Assembly: GCF_024359525.1 (NCBI RefSeq)
Contig: NZ_JAKZEU010000002.1
Span: 806,001 to 870,000, forward strand
Length of the DNA stretch: 64,000 bases
Direction of reading: 5' to 3'
Source of the DNA: Paracoccus albicereus
Lineage (GTDB): Bacteria > Pseudomonadota > Alphaproteobacteria > Rhodobacterales > Rhodobacteraceae
Shown: piece by piece, positions 1-10,436 of the stretch
How positions within the stretch are numbered: the first letter of the stretch is position 1
How the letters are laid out: each line of letters begins with the position of its first letter
Notes under the pieces: model-generated
Told to the model about the DNA's origin: nothing
What the model saw: the letters and a program-made list of their open reading frames with translations, nothing else
Databases searched by the model: none
Translations under genes and position numbers: made by a program

Positions 1-1
1 G

Positions 2-79
2 GTGACACGCGGCGATCGCGGCCTTGCCCTGTCGGTCGACGGTGTCGCAGCACAGCCGGGTGCGGTGATCGAGGTCTAG
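2..79 (+). CDS. C-terminal end of an unidentified protein (partial)
   Basis: An open frame enters from the left edge and stops with TAG at 77-79, giving 25 C-terminal residues with no motif I recognise. Its stop codon overlaps the stop of the convergent glpR through the palindrome CTAG at 76-79. It could be the tail of a gene lying mostly outside the window, or chance reading. Codon use looks normal for high-GC DNA. Low confidence. Confidence 0.35.
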   Translation: MTRGDRGLALSVDGVAAQPGAVIEV

Positions 80-849
80 GGGGCGGGACGGTCGGCGACG
101 ACGATCCGCGTTCCCCATTCCGCACATCGTTGCGCCAGTTCGCTCGGCAAGGGTCGGTCCACGAACACCGTGTCCAGTTCGGACAGAGAGATGATGCGCA
201 GCGGTGCGGACCGGTCCAGCTTGCTGAGGTCGGTCACCAGAAACGCCCGCCGCGCCTGCGCGACGATGGCGCGGCTGACGCGCACCTCGGCCAGATCGAA
301 GTCCAGCAGGTCGCCGTCCGCGTCCAGCGCCGAGACGCCGATCACCGCGAAATCTGGCTTGAACTGGGCCATGAATTCCGTCGTGAGATCACCGACAAGC
401 CCGCCATCGGACCGACGCAGCGCCCCGCCCGCAACCATCACCTGACAGCTTTCGTTGGCCACCAGAATGTTGGCGACGTTCATGTTGTTCGTCACCACGG
501 TCAGGTTTCGATGCGACAGCAGTGCCCGTGCGACCGCTTCGGTCGTCGTCCCGATATTGATGATGATCGACGAATTGTCCGGAATCGCCGCTGCACAGGC
601 CTGCGCAATGGCTCCTTTCGCGTCCTCGTTCATCCGACGACGCTCATCATAACCGATATTGCTGACGCCGCTTGGCATCACCGCGCCGCCGTGGGCGCGG
701 TCCAGTGCGCCCTGATCGGCAAGCTCGCTCAGATCACGGCGAATGGTCTGCACGGCCACGTCGAAATGGGCGGCCAGATTCTCGACCGCGACATGTCCGG
801 ATTGGCGGGCAAGTTCGAGGATCTCCAACTGCCGGATGTTCAGCGGCAT
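76..849 (-). CDS. glpR: DeoR-family repressor of the glycerol operon (GlpR-like)
   Basis: A 257-residue DeoR-family regulator. The N-terminal winged helix-turn-helix (residues about 3-55) carries the family signature VQTIRRDLSEL. The C-terminal DeoRC sensor domain (about 70-235) resembles sugar-phosphate isomerases and contains NIGTTTEAVA and a GG-rich phosphate loop. In this family the inducer is a phosphorylated metabolite, here inferred to be glycerol-3-phosphate. It is divergent from glpD and the glycerol transporter genes, which it presumably represses. I chose ATG at 849 because an AAAGGGGG ribosome site sits 5 nt upstream; a GTG at 855 would add two residues. The assignment to glycerol rests on context. 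Confidence 0.9.
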   Translation of the reverse strand: MPLNIRQLEILELARQSGHVAVENLAAHFDVAVQTIRRDLSELADQGALDRAHGGAVMPSGVSNIGYDERRRMNEDAKGAIAQACAAAIPDNSSIIINIGTTTEAVARALLSHRNLTVVTNNMNVANILVANESCQVMVAGGALRRSDGGLVGDLTTEFMAQFKPDFAVIGVSALDADGDLLDFDLAEVRVSRAIVAQARRAFLVTDLSKLDRSAPLRIISLSELDTVFVDRPLPSELAQRCAEWGTRIVVADRPAP

Positions 850-888
850 GCGCACCCCCTTTGACCTTGCGTCACGCTACGGGTTGCA

Positions 889-940
889 TTCGTTTTCTGT
901 CAATACGAACATCCACGAACCAAAACGAAGAATTTCGTTT
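889..940. promoter_or_regulatory. Candidate GlpR operator cluster with a -35-like box
   Basis: The glpR-glpD intergenic region holds five half-sites of the form TTCGTTT or its complement: TTCGTTT 889-895, TACGAAC 904-910, CACGAAC 914-920, AAACGAA 923-929 and TTCGTTT 934-940. The last two form a perfect 7-nt inverted repeat with a 4-nt spacer. TTGACA at 939-944 overlaps the last arm and could be a -35 element for glpD, so bound repressor would block polymerase. The spacing and divergent position fit a DeoR/GlpR operator; binding itself is inferred. Confidence 0.6.
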
Positions 941-993
941 GACAGATTACACGGCGCTGTGATCGGATGGCGCTCATGGAGCAAGGGGGGCCC

Positions 994-2544
994 ATGCCCG
1001 AGACGACCGACCTCTTCATCATCGGCGGCGGGATCAACGGCTGCGGGATCGCCCGCGATGCCATCGGTCGCGGCCTGTCGGTGCGTCTGGCCGAGATGGG
1101 CGATCTGGCGCAGGCGACCAGTTCGAAGTCGACGAAGCTGTTCCACGGCGGGCTGCGCTATCTGGAATATCTGGAAATCCGTCTGGTGCGCGAGGCGCTG
1201 CGCGAACGCGAGGTCTTGCTGACAGCGATGCCGCATATCAGCTGGCCGATGCGCTTCGTGCTGCCGCTCGACCCGCAGATGACCTTCGAAAGCGACACCC
1301 CCGTATCCCGCGTGCTGTCGCGGGTCATGCCATGGCGCAAGGGACAGCGTCCTAACCTGATGATCCGTGCGGGGCTGGCGCTTTACGATACGCTCGGCGG
1401 GCGCAAGATCTTGCCCGCGACCTCATCGCTCGACCTCAGGAACGCGCCAGAAGGTAAACCGCTGCAGCCACGCCTGACCAAGGCCTACGAATACAGCGAT
1501 TGCTGGGTGGACGATTCCCGGCTTGTCGTCCTGAACGCGCGCGACGCGGCAGAGCGGGGCGCGGACATCATCACTGGCACCCGCGTGACCGAGGCCGCCC
1601 GCGAAGGAAAGCTGTGGCGGATCGCGCTGCAGGACGGCCGCGTCTTCCATGCACGCGCGCTGGTCAATGCGGGCGGGCCATGGGTCGGCAAGGTCATTCA
1701 TGACGTGGCCCACCTGCCCAGCCGGGAATCCGTACGGCTCGTGCGGGGCAGCCACATCGTGGTGCCGAAGCTTTACGATCACGAGAAGGCCTATTTCTTC
1801 CAGGGTGCGGACGGGCGGATCATCTTCGCGATCCCCTATGAGGGTGACTTCACCCTGATCGGGACCACGGACCGCGACCATCAGGGCAGCCCGCTGGAAG
1901 CGGAATGCACACCCGAGGAACAGCAGTATCTGTGCGACTTCGCGTCCGAGTATTTTCGCAAGCCGGTGACGCCCGAACAGATCGTCTGGACCTATTCGGG
2001 CGTTCGGCCACTTTATGACGACGGTGCCAAGTCGGCGACCGCTGCAACGCGCGAATACGTGCTGTCGCTGGATACGAAGGGTGCGCCCTGCCTCAACGTC
2101 TTCGGCGGCAAGATCACCACATATCGCAAACTGGCGGAACATGCGCTGGAAAAACTGGCGCCGCATTTTCCCCGTGCGGGCGGCGCCTGGACAGCCGGGA
2201 TCGCGTTGCCTGGGGGCAATTTCCCCGTCAATGCGGTCGATCAGCAGATCGCCGGACTGACGCGCGATTATCCGTTCCTGGACTCCGCGTGGGCACGGCG
2301 TCTGGTGCGCGCCTACGGGACCGAGGCGCGGGCGATCCTTGGGGATGCCAAGACCGCCGAGGACCTCGGCCGCGATTTCGGTGCGACCCTGACCGAACCA
2401 GAGGTGCGCTGGCTGATGGCGCGTGAGTTCGCCCGGCGCGCCGATGACGTCGTATGGCGCCGCAGCAAGCTGGGCCTGCGAATGGACGCAGACCAGATCG
2501 CCGCGCTGGACGAATGGATGATCGAGAAGAGAGCTGCCGCATGA
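994..2544 (+). CDS. glpD: FAD-dependent glycerol-3-phosphate dehydrogenase
   Basis: A 516-residue GlpD. It oxidises sn-glycerol-3-phosphate to dihydroxyacetone phosphate at the cytoplasmic membrane, passing electrons to quinone. The N-terminal Rossmann FAD motif GGGINGCGIARD lies at about residues 11-22, followed by the family block TSSKSTKLFHGGLRYLE and a C-terminal DAO_C domain. Length is usual for aerobic GlpD. ATG 994 is preferred because a GGGGGG ribosome site lies just upstream; in-frame ATGs at 967 and 976 have poorer context. First gene of the glycerol operon; its stop overlaps the glpS start (ATGA). Confidence 0.96.
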   Translation: MPETTDLFIIGGGINGCGIARDAIGRGLSVRLAEMGDLAQATSSKSTKLFHGGLRYLEYLEIRLVREALREREVLLTAMPHISWPMRFVLPLDPQMTFESDTPVSRVLSRVMPWRKGQRPNLMIRAGLALYDTLGGRKILPATSSLDLRNAPEGKPLQPRLTKAYEYSDCWVDDSRLVVLNARDAAERGADIITGTRVTEAAREGKLWRIALQDGRVFHARALVNAGGPWVGKVIHDVAHLPSRESVRLVRGSHIVVPKLYDHEKAYFFQGADGRIIFAIPYEGDFTLIGTTDRDHQGSPLEAECTPEEQQYLCDFASEYFRKPVTPEQIVWTYSGVRPLYDDGAKSATAATREYVLSLDTKGAPCLNVFGGKITTYRKLAEHALEKLAPHFPRAGGAWTAGIALPGGNFPVNAVDQQIAGLTRDYPFLDSAWARRLVRAYGTEARAILGDAKTAEDLGRDFGATLTEPEVRWLMAREFARRADDVVWRRSKLGLRMDADQIAALDEWMIEKRAAA

Positions 2545-3608
2545 CACTCGAGCTGCGCGGCATCACCAAGGTCGTCGGCGGACGGGTTCACATCCATCCA
2601 ACCGATCTGGTGTTGCAGCCCGGCTCGATGAACGTGCTGCTGGGTCCAACGCTGGCGGGGAAAACCTCGCTGATGCGATTGATGGCCGGCCTTGATCGCC
2701 CGACCGAGGGGCGCGTGGTCTGGCAGGGCACGGACGTGACCGACCAGCGCGTTCAGGACCGCAAGGTCGCGATGGTCTACCAGCAATTCATCAACTACCC
2801 CTCGATGTCGGTGCGCGACAACATCGCTTCTCCGCTGCGGTTGATGGGGGTGAAGCGCGACGAGATCGCCCGTCGCGTGGCCGAGACCGCCGAGATGATG
2901 CGCCTGACCCCGATGCTGGACCGGCGCCCACTGGAATTGTCGGGCGGACAGCAGCAGCGCTGCGCGCTGGCCCGCGCGTTGGTCAAGGGCGCAGGGCTGG
3001 TGCTGCTGGACGAGCCGCTGGCGAACCTCGACTACAAGCTGCGCGAGGAGTTGCGCGCCGAAATTCCGCGGATCTTCGCGGAATCGGGCGCGATCTTTGT
3101 CTATGCCACGACCGAGCCCGAAGAGGCGCTTCTGCTGGGCGGAAATACCGCAACGCTGTGGGAAGGCCGGGTGACGCAGTTCGGTCCGACGCCGCGGGTC
3201 TATCGCGCGCCACTGGACGCGACCACCGCGCGGGTGTTCAGCGATCCACCGATGAACTTCAAGACCGTCCGCGTGGTGGGTGGCCAAGCGTCTTTCGACG
3301 GTGCGTCGTGGCCCGTGGCGTTGTCCGACGGCGAATACCGCGCGGGCTTCCGCCCCGCCCATCTGTCGCTGCGCGAGGCGCCGGGCGCGATCCCGCTGCA
3401 GACCACGCTCGACGTGACCGAGATCACCGGCGCCAAGACCTTCCTGCACCTGCGCCACGGCGAGGATCGCTGGGTCGGTCTGGTCGATGGCGTCCATCGT
3501 CCCGAACACGGCACCCCACTGACGCTGTGGCTCGACCCCGCCTATGTCTATCTCTTCGGCGCGGATGGCAGTCTGGCCCGCCCTGCCCCCTATGCGGAGG
3601 CCGCGTGA
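2541..3608 (+). CDS. glpS: Glycerol ABC transporter ATPase GlpS
   Basis: A 355-residue nucleotide-binding subunit with a C-terminal TOBE-like region, of the MalK/UgpC class. Walker A is G35-PTLAGK-T42, Q-loop Gln81, signature LSGGQ 133-137 and Walker B LVLLDE 153-158 are intact. The switch (H-loop) histidine is replaced by Thr191 in the context YATTEPEEAL. The start overlaps the glpD stop by 4 nt. Gene order glpD-S-T-P-Q-U-V matches the glycerol ABC operon known from Rhizobium leguminosarum, so the substrate is inferred to be glycerol. It pairs with GlpT, whose defects are complementary. Confidence 0.93.
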   Translation: MTLELRGITKVVGGRVHIHPTDLVLQPGSMNVLLGPTLAGKTSLMRLMAGLDRPTEGRVVWQGTDVTDQRVQDRKVAMVYQQFINYPSMSVRDNIASPLRLMGVKRDEIARRVAETAEMMRLTPMLDRRPLELSGGQQQRCALARALVKGAGLVLLDEPLANLDYKLREELRAEIPRIFAESGAIFVYATTEPEEALLLGGNTATLWEGRVTQFGPTPRVYRAPLDATTARVFSDPPMNFKTVRVVGGQASFDGASWPVALSDGEYRAGFRPAHLSLREAPGAIPLQTTLDVTEITGAKTFLHLRHGEDRWVGLVDGVHRPEHGTPLTLWLDPAYVYLFGADGSLARPAPYAEAA

Positions 3609-3611
3609 GCG

Positions 3612-5568
<1,957 letters not shown>

Positions 5569-5569
<1 letters not shown>

Positions 5570-6390
5570 TGGCGGCGGTCGCTGAATCCAAGGGACGCGG
5601 CTCGGCACTGGTCATGGCGCTGTATCTGCTGTTCCTGATGCTGCCGATCTACTGGTTGCTGACGATGAGCCTGAAGACCAATCAGGAGATCCTGGGCGTC
5701 TTCAGCTTGTGGCCGCAGAACCCGACGCTGGACAATTACCGCACGATCCTGACCGACCCGAGTTGGTACATGGGCTACGTCAACAGCCTGATCTATGTGG
5801 TCATGAACACGGTCATCTCGATCACCGTCGCCCTGCCTGCGGCCTATGCCTTCAGCCGCTATCGCTTCATGGGCGACAAGCATCTGTTCTTCTGGCTGCT
5901 GACCAACCGGATGGCGCCGCCCGCGGTCTTCGCGCTGCCGTTCTTCCAGCTGTACTCCTCGATCGGGCTCTTCGACACGCATATTGCCGTGGCGCTGGCG
6001 CACTGCCTGTTCAATGTGCCGCTGGCAGTCTGGATCCTGGAAGGCTTCATGTCGGGCGTCCCGCGCGAGATCGACGAGACCGCCTATGTCGACGGCTATT
6101 CCTTCCCGCGCTTCTTCATCCGCATCTTCATGCCGCTGATCGCATCGGGGATCGGCGTCGCCGCCTTCTTCTGCTTCATGTTCTCTTGGGTCGAGCTGCT
6201 GCTGTCGCGCACGCTGACCTCGGTCAACGCCAAGCCGATCGCGGCCACGATGACCCGCACCGTCTCGGCATCCGGCCTCGACTGGGGGGTGCTGGCGGCG
6301 GCGGGGATGCTGACGATCATACCGGGCGCCTTGGTGATCTGGTTCGTGCGCAACTACATCGCCAAGGGCTTCGCCCTAGGGAGGGTGTGA
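5569..6390 (+). CDS. glpQ: Glycerol ABC transporter permease GlpQ
   Basis: A 273-residue MalG/UgpE-type permease with about six membrane segments. The N-terminal segment YLLFLMLPIYWLLTMSLKTN is typical. The conserved loop PREIDETAYVDGYSFPRFF (about residues 164-182) is the ATPase coupling region. Its start overlaps the glpP stop by one base (TGATG). The name GlpQ follows the rhizobial operon and must not be confused with glycerophosphodiester phosphodiesterase. Confidence 0.93.
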
Positions 6391-6788
6391 TGCGCCGCTC
6401 GGTCAATGCGGGCTTTGCGCTGGTCGGCATCCTGTGGCTCGGCTTTCTCGTCTGGCTGACGACGCTGGTGCCGATGCGCGACGATGCACACGACTGGTTC
6501 GGCAGCATCAATCCGGGCGGCTGGATGGCCTGGACGCTGCCCACCGCCGTCTTCTTCACAATCATCGCGGGCCTGCTGATCCTGTTCACCTGGCTCGCCA
6601 TCCGTTTCCCCGAAACGCCGCGCAGGGGCGTTCTGGGCATCACCACCACGCGCGGCGACAGGCTGTTCATCAGCCTGCTCGGCTCGGCCTTCATCTGCCT
6701 TCTCTGGCTCGGCATCATGGGGATGCCGCTTTGGGGCGGGCTGGCCATCGCGCTTCTTTACGCCGCAGCGGTGTTCCGCTGGGTGTGA
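6390..6788 (+). CDS. glpU: DUF2160 small membrane protein of the glycerol transporter (GlpU-like)
   Basis: A 132-residue integral membrane protein with about four hydrophobic segments (roughly residues 8-26, 46-70, 92-112 and 114-130). It matches the DUF2160 proteins that lie between glpQ and glpV in rhizobial glycerol operons; their biochemical role is not established as far as I know. The one-base overlap with glpQ suggests a fixed stoichiometry with the permeases. It may be an accessory membrane subunit, but that is inference. Confidence 0.85.
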   Translation: MRRSVNAGFALVGILWLGFLVWLTTLVPMRDDAHDWFGSINPGGWMAWTLPTAVFFTIIAGLLILFTWLAIRFPETPRRGVLGITTTRGDRLFISLLGSAFICLLWLGIMGMPLWGGLAIALLYAAAVFRWV

Positions 6789-6793
6789 CAACC

Positions 6794-6811
6794 GCCGGCA
6801 GGAGGGCCGGC
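6794..6811 (+). other. Hairpin between glpU and glpV
   Basis: GCCGGC at 6794-6799 and at 6806-6811 can pair around a 6-nt AGGAGG loop, 20 nt before the glpV start. There is no U-run after it, so it is unlikely to be a strong terminator. It might stabilise the downstream binding-protein transcript or tune translation. Another purine-rich ribosome site (GGGAGGGAAGAGG) lies between the hairpin and ATG 6832. Confidence 0.4.
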
Positions 6812-6831
6812 ATCAACGGGAGGGAAGAGGA

Positions 6832-8544
6832 ATGAGACTGCACCTGACGACGGCCATGGCGCTTGCGCTGATGGTCACCTCCGCCCAGGCGGGGATGGAG
6901 GAGGCGACCGCCTTCCTCGACGCGGAGATCGACAATTCGACCCTGACGCGCGAGGAACAGGAAGCCGAAATGCAATGGTTTATCGACGCGGCCCAGCCCT
7001 TCGCGGGGATGGACATCAACGTCGTTTCAGAAACCATCACCACGCACGAATACGAATCCAAGGTCCTGGCGCCCGCCTTCTCGGCCATCACAGGGATCAA
7101 CATCACCCATGACCTGATCGGCGAGGGCGATGTGGTCGAGAAGCTGCAGACCCAGATGCAGTCGGGTGAAAACGTCTATGACGCCTATGTCAACGACAGC
7201 GACCTGATCGGAACGCACTGGCGCTACCAGCAGGCGCGCAACCTGACCGACTGGATGGCGAATACGGGCGCCGACGTTACTAACCCCAATCTCGATATCG
7301 ACGACTTCATCGGAAAATCCTTCACCACCGCGCCGGACGGCAATCTCTACCAGCTGCCTGACCAGCAGTTCGCGAACCTCTACTGGTTCCGCTACGACTG
7401 GTTCAACGATCCCGAGATCCAGGCCGCGTTCAAGGAAGAGTACGGCTATGATCTGGGCGTGCCGGTCAACTGGTCGGCTTACGAGGACATCGCCAAGTTC
7501 TTCACCGGGCGCGAGATCGACGGAAAGACCGTCTTCGGCCACATGGATTACGGCAAGAAAGACCCCTCGCTTGGCTGGCGGTTCACCGATGCGTGGCTGT
7601 CGATGGCCGGAAACGGCGACAAGGGCATCCCGAACGGCGTGCCGGTCGACGAATGGGGCATCCGGGTGGATGAAAACAGCCGCCCCGTCGGTTCCTGCGT
7701 CGCACGCGGCGGCGACACCAACGGCCCGGCTTCCGTCTACGCGATCCAGAAATATCTCGACTGGATCAAGGCCTACGCCCCGCCCGCAGCCCAGGGCATG
7801 ACCTTCAGCGAAAGCGGACCTGTGCCCGCGCAGGGCGAGATCGCCCAGCAGATGTTCTGGTACACCGCCTTCACCGCCGACATGGTCAAGGAAGGCCTGC
7901 CGGTGATGAACGAGGACGGCACGCCGAAATGGCGCATGGCGCCCTCGCCGCACGGCGCCTACTGGCAAGAGGGCATGAAGCTCGGCTACCAGGATGCCGG
8001 GTCGTGGACGCTGCTGAAATCGACGCCGGACGATCGCGCCAAGGCCGCATGGCTTTACGCGCAGTTCGTCACCTCGAAGACCGTGGACGTGAAGAAAAGC
8101 CATGTTGGCCTGACCTTCATCCGCGAGTCGACCATCCAGCACGAGAGCTTCACCGAACGTGCCCCGCAGCTGGGCGGTCTGGTCGAGTTCTATCGCTCGC
8201 CCGCCCGTCTGAACTGGTCGCCCACCGGGACCAACGTGCCGGATTATCCGAAGCTGGCGCAGCTGTGGTGGCAGGCGATCGGCGACGCGTCGTCCGGCGC
8301 CAAGACCGCGCAGGAAGCGATGGACAGCCTCTGCGCCGAGCAGGAACAGGTGCTGGAGCGTTTGGAACGCGCGGGCGTCCAGGGTGACATCGGCCCGAAG
8401 ATGAACGAGGAGCACGACCTCGCCTACTGGAACGAGCAGGCCAAGGCGAACGGCACGATCGCGCCGCAGCTGAAGCTCGACAACGAGAAGCCCGAGCCGG
8501 AGACCGTCAGCTACGACGAGCTGGTGAAAAGCTGGCAGGAATGA
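6832..8544 (+). CDS. glpV: Periplasmic glycerol-binding protein GlpV
   Basis: A 570-residue extracellular solute-binding protein with a cleavable signal peptide (about residues 1-20, ending AQA). It is longer than typical sugar-binding proteins of about 420 residues, as is usual for the GlpV group. It captures substrate in the periplasm for GlpPQ. A strong purine-rich ribosome site precedes ATG 6832. It is the last gene of the operon and is followed by two hairpins. Confidence 0.93.
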   Translation: MRLHLTTAMALALMVTSAQAGMEEATAFLDAEIDNSTLTREEQEAEMQWFIDAAQPFAGMDINVVSETITTHEYESKVLAPAFSAITGINITHDLIGEGDVVEKLQTQMQSGENVYDAYVNDSDLIGTHWRYQQARNLTDWMANTGADVTNPNLDIDDFIGKSFTTAPDGNLYQLPDQQFANLYWFRYDWFNDPEIQAAFKEEYGYDLGVPVNWSAYEDIAKFFTGREIDGKTVFGHMDYGKKDPSLGWRFTDAWLSMAGNGDKGIPNGVPVDEWGIRVDENSRPVGSCVARGGDTNGPASVYAIQKYLDWIKAYAPPAAQGMTFSESGPVPAQGEIAQQMFWYTAFTADMVKEGLPVMNEDGTPKWRMAPSPHGAYWQEGMKLGYQDAGSWTLLKSTPDDRAKAAWLYAQFVTSKTVDVKKSHVGLTFIRESTIQHESFTERAPQLGGLVEFYRSPARLNWSPTGTNVPDYPKLAQLWWQAIGDASSGAKTAQEAMDSLCAEQEQVLERLERAGVQGDIGPKMNEEHDLAYWNEQAKANGTIAPQLKLDNEKPEPETVSYDELVKSWQE

Positions 8545-8556
8545 TCCTGCACGAAA

Positions 8557-8617
8557 GGCGCGGCTTATCGCCGCGCCGATCAGGACGGGTCCGCTTGCGA
8601 AGGCGGGCCCGTTCCGG
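8557..8617. terminator. Tandem hairpins after glpV, probable bidirectional terminator
   Basis: Two inverted repeats lie between the convergent glpV and nrsF. The first is an 8-bp stem at 8557-8564/8570-8577 with a 5-nt loop. The second is a 10-bp stem at 8585-8594/8603-8612 with one G-U pair, followed by the pyrimidine-rich TTCCGGTTT. The second is the better terminator candidate for the glycerol operon and may also serve nrsF from the other strand. Confidence 0.65.
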
Positions 8618-8622
8618 TTTGG

Positions 8623-9258
8623 CTACCACCGCAGCCAGTGCCGGCCGGCGAGCCAGCCGGTCGCGGTGACGATCAGGATCGCGGCGCCATACCACGTCAG
8701 GTAGAACAGCGGCGCGTCTTCGTTGCAGTGGAAGGCGTAGGCCACAGCCGCACCCGATCCTGTCGCCAGCCCTGCGGCCGCACCGCTGAGCCCCGGTTTG
8801 ACACTCGCGCCCGCTCGCAACGTGTAAATGGCAACTCCGAAGGGCAGGATCGCGATCGCGATGATCGAGATCAAACAACCCGGGATCGAATAGCCGCGCA
8901 TTTCTGTCCAACGCATGTCGGCGGGTGTGGTGATCCATTCGCCGAGGATCGTCCCGACGGCCAGAACGGCGATTGCCCCAGCCAGCCACAAGGACGGCGC
9001 GCCACGGGCGTCGGGCCGCGACAGGGTCAGGCTGGCAATCCCGGCGGCAAGGGCCAGAGCCAGCGGCAGAAGCCATTTCATGATTGTCGCGGGATCGATC
9101 ACGGCCGCACCCAGATCGGTACGCACGCCCAGCACCGCGAGCACGGCCACCGCCGAAACAGCCAGCGCGGCGGCGATGCCGCCGACAAATCGCGGTGCCC
9201 GTGACACGGGCGCGGTCCGGTCTTGAGCCAGAAGTCCGATCAGTTGGTTCGTCTTCAT
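8623..9258 (-). CDS. nrsF: NrsF-type (DUF1109) membrane anti-sigma factor
   Basis: A 211-residue protein with about six membrane segments and a short cytosolic N-terminus, matching DUF1109/NrsF, the negative regulator of SigF-type ECF sigma factors. Two cysteines, C128 (IPGC) and C178 (FHCNED), correspond in position to the two conserved cysteines reported as signal-responsive in Caulobacter NrsF. The start overlaps the sigma-factor stop (ATGA), so the pair is co-translated. Expected role: sequester the sigma factor at the membrane until an oxidative or metal signal arrives. Confidence 0.88.
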   Translation of the reverse strand: MKTNQLIGLLAQDRTAPVSRAPRFVGGIAAALAVSAVAVLAVLGVRTDLGAAVIDPATIMKWLLPLALALAAGIASLTLSRPDARGAPSLWLAGAIAVLAVGTILGEWITTPADMRWTEMRGYSIPGCLISIIAIAILPFGVAIYTLRAGASVKPGLSGAAAGLATGSGAAVAYAFHCNEDAPLFYLTWYGAAILIVTATGWLAGRHWLRW

Positions 9259-9800
9259 CGCTCATCCTCTACCCGGATGACGGCGAGACGCTTCAAGGCA
9301 CGATGCAGCGCCACTCGCAGCGCGCCGGGCGACAGGTTCAGCCGCGCGCCGCAAACCTCGGAACCCTGCCCTTCCAGCGCAAGGCAACGCAGCAGCGCCG
9401 CATCGCGCGGCTCCAACCGGTCGATCAGGCGGGCGGCGTCGCTGGCCTCGAACGGATCGGGCGGCGCCTCGTTTTCCAGCACCTCGGCGAAATCCTCGAC
9501 TGGCAGATGGATGCGGCGGCCGCGCCGGCGGAACGCATCGACCAGCTTGTGCCGCGCGATCGCGTAGACCCAAGGGCGCAGCGGCTGGCCCGGATTCCAG
9601 GTCCCGCGTTTTAGATGGATCGCCAGCAAGATGTCCTGCACCACATCCTCACCTTCATCGGCCCCGAGCCCCGGCCCCCGCGCCCGCACGATCCCGCGTA
9701 GCACCGGCGCCATCGCCTGCAGCAGATCGCGATAGGCCGCAGCATCGCCGGCAAGGCCCGCCCGCATCAGACGCGACCATTCGTCGTTCCCGGGGCTCAT
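9255..9800 (-). CDS. sigF: ECF sigma factor, SigF-like
   Basis: A 181-residue ECF sigma factor. Region 2 (about residues 25-95) includes DEGEDVVQDILLAIH and RPWVYAIARHKLVDAFRRR; region 4 (about 125-175) includes the helix-turn-helix GAELNLS-like segment before ALRVALHRALKRL. It is coupled to nrsF by an ATGA overlap, which supports a SigF/NrsF pair. It probably drives its own promoter (see 9824-9852). Targets in related bacteria include oxidative-damage and methionine sulfoxide repair genes; none is identifiable in this window. Confidence 0.9.
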   Translation of the reverse strand: MSPGNDEWSRLMRAGLAGDAAAYRDLLQAMAPVLRGIVRARGPGLGADEGEDVVQDILLAIHLKRGTWNPGQPLRPWVYAIARHKLVDAFRRRGRRIHLPVEDFAEVLENEAPPDPFEASDAARLIDRLEPRDAALLRCLALEGQGSEVCGARLNLSPGALRVALHRALKRLAVIRVEDER

Positions 9801-9823
9801 CGGGTCCTTTCGTCACGGACGTC

Positions 9824-9852
9824 CATACGCTGCATCACGCACCCGCGTTACA
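9824..9852 (-). promoter_or_regulatory. Candidate ECF-type autoregulated promoter of sigF-nrsF
   Basis: Read on the minus strand, TGTAACGC (9845-9852) is followed after 17 nt (from GTAAC) by CGTATG (9824-9829), with the sigF start 24 nt further on. GTAAC-N16/17-CGTA/CGAA is the arrangement seen at promoters of SigF-like and related ECF sigma factors, which often control their own gene. The -35 lies only 18 nt past the end of the immunity gene, so sigF is not merely read through from the RHS unit. Confidence 0.6.
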
Positions 9853-9869
9853 TCGCCGCGGATATTCTG

Positions 9870-10427
9870 TCAGCCGTCGCGTTCCTTCGCTAAGGCCAGT
9901 GCCCGCTCGATATAGCCGATGTCGATATAGGGCACGAAGCCCAGCCGGTCGCCCGCCTCGAAGGACTGGCGATAGGATTCGAGCTTCTCGGTCTCACCCG
10001 CCAAGGCAAGCGCCGCGAGGTGAAGCAGGGGTCGGCTCCCCGGTTCATCCGTCGCATAGGCGCACATCGAGGCGAGCGCGGCGTCCAGATCCTGTGCCAT
10101 CCCCCAGTCGATGCTTTGCTGCGAAATCTCGGCAACCACTTCGGCGTCGAGTTGGGTGACATAGACGCCATCCTGCGGCGGCCATGGGACAACCAGCGGA
10201 TACCCGCCCTCGTTCTTGCCGCTCACGGCATCGGTCGCGGCGATAAAGGCTTCGGTCGTCACCGACACGCCCGGCGCAACCATCGTCCTGCCGACCATCG
10301 GCCGGATGGTGGGATTAACGTCGATCAGCCGGTCGTCTTTCGCGTAACGATAGAACGTCTCACCATCCGTCCGCTGCTGTGTCCAACCCAGCGATTTAAG
10401 TTCAGCGATGAATTCTTTTTTCTTCAT
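9870..10427 (-). CDS. Presumed immunity protein for the RHS nuclease toxin
   Basis: A 185-residue soluble protein with no signal peptide or membrane segment. I do not recognise its family. The first 40 residues are basic and hydrophilic; the rest is acidic and probably mixed alpha/beta, with an alpha-helical C-terminal half. It starts 9 nt after the RHS gene, exactly where polymorphic toxin systems place the cognate immunity gene, and its size is typical. Cytosolic location fits a nuclease toxin. The 5' end looks AT-richer than the flanking genes, as is common for exchangeable toxin/immunity cassettes. Confidence 0.7.
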   Translation of the reverse strand: MKKKEFIAELKSLGWTQQRTDGETFYRYAKDDRLIDVNPTIRPMVGRTMVAPGVSVTTEAFIAATDAVSGKNEGGYPLVVPWPPQDGVYVTQLDAEVVAEISQQSIDWGMAQDLDAALASMCAYATDEPGSRPLLHLAALALAGETEKLESYRQSFEAGDRLGFVPYIDIGYIERALALAKERDG

Positions 10428-10436
10428 GTCTCAGCC

